Origin: Candidatus Kuenenia stuttgartensis
Lineage (GTDB): Bacteria > Planctomycetota > Planctomycetia > Planctomycetales > Planctomycetaceae
Assembly (NCBI GenBank): GCA_945906725.1
Contig: CAMDRI010000017.1
Location: forward strand, 1 to 50,405
Direction: 5' to 3'
Length of the DNA stretch: 50,405 bases
In this document: one piece after another, positions 47,471 through 50,405 of the stretch
How the letters are laid out: every line of letters begins with the position of its first letter
How positions within the stretch are numbered: position 1 is the first letter of the stretch
Notes under the pieces: model-generated
What the model was told of the DNA's origin: nothing
Seen by the model: only the letters and a program-made list of their open reading frames with translations
Databases searched by the model: none
Position numbers and translations under genes: made by a program

Positions 47471-50083
47471 ATGTATTGCCGCAGCCGGTTTGAGCCGCGC
47501 CAGTTTCTGTTTGGCTGGATAGGTCTGCTTGTTGCGATCTTCTTTTGGCTGTTGTCACGCGACGCGAGAAGCGACGAGACCAATGGCCGAGACAGCAATT
47601 TGACCGCGCAAGTTTCACAGGGTGGGACGTACGCCTACTTGCCCAGCCGATGGGGAGTGTTGCGCATCAGTTTGGCGAATCCGACCTCTGAGCCAATGGA
47701 GGTTTTGGCAGCGTCGTATTTCGAGGACGAACCGACTTTGCAATACGGTCGGCGAGCTTGGATTCCGGCGATGTCGCGTTTGCAGACGTGGCATCCAATC
47801 TTGTTGCCCGCCAAATCTTCCGCAGGGCCACAGCAATTTGATTTCCGTACGCTGTTCATGGACATGGCTCATCAGCGGGAAGTTCTGATCCGCGGTGATT
47901 CGGGTGCTCTGCAACGCGACGGTATGCTGCGAGTGACCGACGGGAAACTGGTGGTCGGATTGATCGACCATCTGGGAGAGCCCGAGGCCGTGGATTCAGC
48001 AGCTCCGAACGATCTGATTCTGAGTTCGCAGGCTTCGGCAATTCTCCACGGAAAAGTGACCTACTTGACGGATCGAATGCTCCCGGCCGGAGAAGAGTGC
48101 TTACAGTCGCTCGATCAGTTGGTCGTTGCCGACAGCCGCGTTAACGACGACAGCATGGGATTGGCTGCGATCCGGCGGTGGCTGTTTGGCGGTGGTCAAT
48201 TGTGGGTGATGCTGGATCGAGTCGATCCGCTGGTGTTGGAGCGGCTGCTGGGCGACGAGTCTTTGTGTCAGGTCGTTGACCGAGTGGGTCTGACGACGGT
48301 CCGGCTAGAAACCAAATCTCCGAACGGCAACATCGCACGAGAAACACACGATCACGAACAGCCGGTCGAATTCGTACGAGTGTTCGCCTCGGAGGTCGAG
48401 GTCGCCTGTACGATTGATGGCTGGCCAGCGGCATTTTGGAAGAATTATGGCGAGGGACGATTACTGGTCACGACGTTGGCCCCAAGAGGTTGGATGCGGG
48501 ACCGCACGGCCGACGACAATGATGCGGGGTCGAGAACGGGTCAGCCATTTCCGCAGCCAGCAGGACGCAGAGGCTCGCTTCCTTCCCCGGCCGCTCCATC
48601 AGAATCGGAGGCGTCGGTGTGGCAGTCACCGTTCATCCCACTGGGGCCGATGCGTGAGATTGCGTTGGAGTTCTTTCGAGCACGATCGGAATCGCGACTG
48701 CCCCCGGCAATTCTCGAACCGCTCGTTCAAGAGTACGTCGGGTATTCGATTCCCGCGCGGTGGCAAGTGATTGGATTGCTGATGGGTTTCAGTGTCTTGA
48801 TCGCTGTCTTGGGGTTCTGGCTATGGCGCAGAAGTCGATTGGAGGTTCTGGGAGTCATCAGTCCGGCATTGGCAGTTTTCGTCAGTGCGATGCTGGTGAT
48901 CCTGGGTTGGCAACAGCGTCAATCGATTCCCGCTGCGGTGGCGAGCGTGCAATTCGTGCGCTCTGTGCCGGGAACCGAGGATATCCGAGTCGAAGGAGTC
49001 GCGGGTTTGTTTTCTCCCGATGCCGGAATCATGACAGCCGGATCGAAGGGTGGTGGCTGGCTGATGCCGGACATGGCCGGGCTGGCGGGGAAGACGCGAC
49101 GGATGGTGTGGACCGATCTCGATGAGTGGCAATGGGAGCATCTGCCGGAGGCCGCTGGTCTGATGAACGCGACGCTGCTGCAATCAGCATCGCTGCCCGA
49201 ACGGTTGGAAGCTCACGCGACATTCGGCCCAGAGGGATTGTCAGGGCGATTGCATGCGGCGGCTGCGCACGAACCGATGGATGCGGTATTGGCGACTCGT
49301 GACGGCCGCATCGGAGTGGAACTGCGCGATGATGGGACGTTCGTCGCCCGCTCCAGCGCCGTGTTCACGGCCGAGCAGTTTCTCGCGGCAGACCTGTTGA
49401 GTGATGAACAACATCGTCGTCAACGAACGCTCATCCAACTATTAAATAATCCGCAGCGGCACGACTTTCCGGAAGAACCGCAGTTACTGTTCTGGTCGAA
49501 GCCCTGGGACCTTGGATTTCAATTCGCGCAGAACCGTCAAATGCTGGGATCCGCACTGGTCGCGGTGCCTCTGAAGTTGGAGCGACCGCCGACGGGAACC
49601 GAGGTGTCTCTCGCGGCACCGTTGCTGAACTATCGCGAAGTGGTCGGACCAGACGAGATCGGAATGGCGGGGTTGTGGGACTACCGGCGTCGTGAATGGC
49701 ATCAAAAATCTTCTCCGACAGCCACGTGGTTGAGATTTCAGATTCCTCGCATATTGCTGCCAGTCGCGGTGCAGCGCGGACGGCTGGTGATTCAAGTGAC
49801 CGGTCCTGTCATCCGCTTGGAGGTTGCCGGCCAGCGGCCAAATCTCGACGTCGTGCCGATTCAAACCTGGAAAGATCCCGTGGGAACTTTGTCGTTGGAA
49901 CTGACGGATTCTGAATTGTTGACCGTGACCGCAGACGGTGGCTTGCTGCTGCGAATCTCTGGCGGTGATCCGAACAAACTCGAACAAGTGATGTTTGAAT
50001 TTGACCCGGACTCCAAAGTGAGTTACTGGCAAATCGAATCGCTCGCTCTGGAACTGCACGTCAAAACGACCGAGGCACATTGA
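47471..50083 (+). CDS. Large membrane protein, probably part of an ABC export locus
   Basis: An 870-residue protein. A transmembrane segment at 14-30 (F-G-W-I-G-L-L-V-A-I-F-F-W) is followed by an extracytoplasmic beta-rich region (W-G-V-L-R-I-S-L-A-N-P-T-S). Two more helices near 435-485 (V-I-G-L-L-M-G-F-S-V-L-I-A-V-L-G-F, then V-F-V-S-A-M-L-V-I-L-G-W) and another soluble beta-rich half follow. No catalytic motif. The next gene, 20 nt on, is an ABC transporter ATPase, so this may be a periplasmic/membrane accessory of a planctomycete ABC-2 system. The family is not named by me. Confidence 0.75.
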   Translation: MYCRSRFEPRQFLFGWIGLLVAIFFWLLSRDARSDETNGRDSNLTAQVSQGGTYAYLPSRWGVLRISLANPTSEPMEVLAASYFEDEPTLQYGRRAWIPAMSRLQTWHPILLPAKSSAGPQQFDFRTLFMDMAHQREVLIRGDSGALQRDGMLRVTDGKLVVGLIDHLGEPEAVDSAAPNDLILSSQASAILHGKVTYLTDRMLPAGEECLQSLDQLVVADSRVNDDSMGLAAIRRWLFGGGQLWVMLDRVDPLVLERLLGDESLCQVVDRVGLTTVRLETKSPNGNIARETHDHEQPVEFVRVFASEVEVACTIDGWPAAFWKNYGEGRLLVTTLAPRGWMRDRTADDNDAGSRTGQPFPQPAGRRGSLPSPAAPSESEASVWQSPFIPLGPMREIALEFFRARSESRLPPAILEPLVQEYVGYSIPARWQVIGLLMGFSVLIAVLGFWLWRRSRLEVLGVISPALAVFVSAMLVILGWQQRQSIPAAVASVQFVRSVPGTEDIRVEGVAGLFSPDAGIMTAGSKGGGWLMPDMAGLAGKTRRMVWTDLDEWQWEHLPEAAGLMNATLLQSASLPERLEAHATFGPEGLSGRLHAAAAHEPMDAVLATRDGRIGVELRDDGTFVARSSAVFTAEQFLAADLLSDEQHRRQRTLIQLLNNPQRHDFPEEPQLLFWSKPWDLGFQFAQNRQMLGSALVAVPLKLERPPTGTEVSLAAPLLNYREVVGPDEIGMAGLWDYRRREWHQKSSPTATWLRFQIPRILLPVAVQRGRLVIQVTGPVIRLEVAGQRPNLDVVPIQTWKDPVGTLSLELTDSELLTVTADGGLLLRISGGDPNKLEQVMFEFDPDSKVSYWQIESLALELHVKTTEAH

Positions 50084-50103
50084 CGAGCTGAATGGATAAA
50101 GGC

Positions 50104-50405
50104 ATGAACTCCGACAAACCGGTGGTTGTGATTGAGCATCTGACAAAGCGGTACGGCGACTTCACAGCGCTCGATGATTTGTCGTTGACGTTGTCGGCCG
50201 GGCAAATACTTGGTCTGATCGGCCCGAACGGAGCGGGCAAAACGACGGCCATCAAGATTCTGGTGGGGCTGGCTCGGCCCACGAGCGGCACGGCTCGGAT
50301 CGGCGATGCCGACTGCGTCGCCGATGCGCGGCGCATCAAACATCTGGTGGGCTACATGCCCGACCGATTCGGTTCGTACGACAACATGCGGGTCCGCGAG
50401 TATCT
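50104..50405 (+). CDS. ABC transporter ATP-binding protein, partial (runs off the right edge)
   Basis: About 100 residues visible. Start ATG 50104, or ATG 50092 four codons earlier; GGAT/AAAGG precede 50104. V-V-V-I-E-H-L-T-K-R-Y-G-D-F-T-A-L is the usual opening; Walker A is G-P-N-G-A-G-K-T-T; Y-M-P-D-R-F-G is the Q-loop region, in the ABC-2 exporter subfamily style with P-D-R instead of P-E-x. Signature and Walker B lie outside the window. Together with the preceding membrane protein it suggests an export system. Confidence 0.93.
   Translation, partial: MNSDKPVVVIEHLTKRYGDFTALDDLSLTLSAGQILGLIGPNGAGKTTAIKILVGLARPTSGTARIGDADCVADARRIKHLVGYMPDRFGSYDNMRVREY

Overview
This window looks like chromosomal DNA of a planctomycete (Planctomycetota). 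I estimate G+C in the high fifties. The taxon is inferred from several traits: two Tat-exported DUF1501 proteins; RTX-type surface proteins with an N-terminal L-E-x-R-x-V-P-A motif; a fused ResB-CcsA cytochrome c assembly protein; a double von Willebrand A membrane protein; and a tyrosine recombinase with the Q-N-L-R / G-N-S variant catalytic boxes that I associate with this phylum. No 16S rRNA or other definitive marker is present.

Layout. Positions 1-3590 (minus strand): a gene running off the left edge, two RTX surface proteins (one with a very good intrinsic terminator) and a MoxR-like AAA ATPase with an acidic tail. Positions 3837-14346: mostly plus-strand exported or metabolic genes (two DUF1501 proteins, a Tat-exported protein, an exported Gfo/Idh/MocA-like oxidoreductase, a serine beta-lactamase-like hydrolase, RmuC). 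A minus-strand aldo/keto reductase and the 3' remnant of a 2-keto-4-pentenoate hydratase-like gene also lie here. Positions 14415-25655: an integrative element of about 11 kb bounded by 15-bp direct repeats, lying in the 3' end of a tRNA-Arg(CCU) gene. Positions 25705-31859: a second accessory patchwork with a repeat protein, a CIA30-like protein, a metallophosphoesterase coupled to a pRiA4b ORF-3-like protein, DUF6398, GYD and DUF2293 proteins, and a chimeric ORF joining the N-terminus of a restriction-type helicase to the C-terminus of a DsbA/FrnE-like oxidoreductase. Positions 32085-50405: ordinary chromosome with a lipoprotein, ResB-CcsA, a surface protein, DUF1805, the VWA protein, a HExxH peptidase, a TIM-barrel epimerase, cyanophycin synthetase, a membrane protein and the start of an ABC transporter ATPase.

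The element (14598-25594) carries a DUF5681 protein, an XRE regulator, two paralogous zinc-ribbon membrane proteins, a candidate small RNA, and a translationally coupled run of small genes leading into an about 1010-residue TOPRIM/helicase replication protein. A serine recombinase and a tyrosine integrase sit at the right end. The most striking observation is that the integrase reading frame runs straight through the attachment core. In the integrated state its last four residues and its stop codon come from the host tRNA gene. At the opposite end of the element, immediately after the other core copy and in the same frame, there is an orphan, start-less 76-codon reading frame that looks like the natural integrase C-terminus. 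Joining the two ends on paper into the circular form restores a roughly 500-residue integrase in place of the 428-residue one. Integration would therefore swap the enzyme's C-terminal tail.

Other points: a perfect 22-bp inverted repeat inside the replication gene, a duplicated leader plus zinc-ribbon module, and several dyad-symmetric intergenic repeats. Unless stated otherwise, functions are inferred from recognised motifs without database searches.
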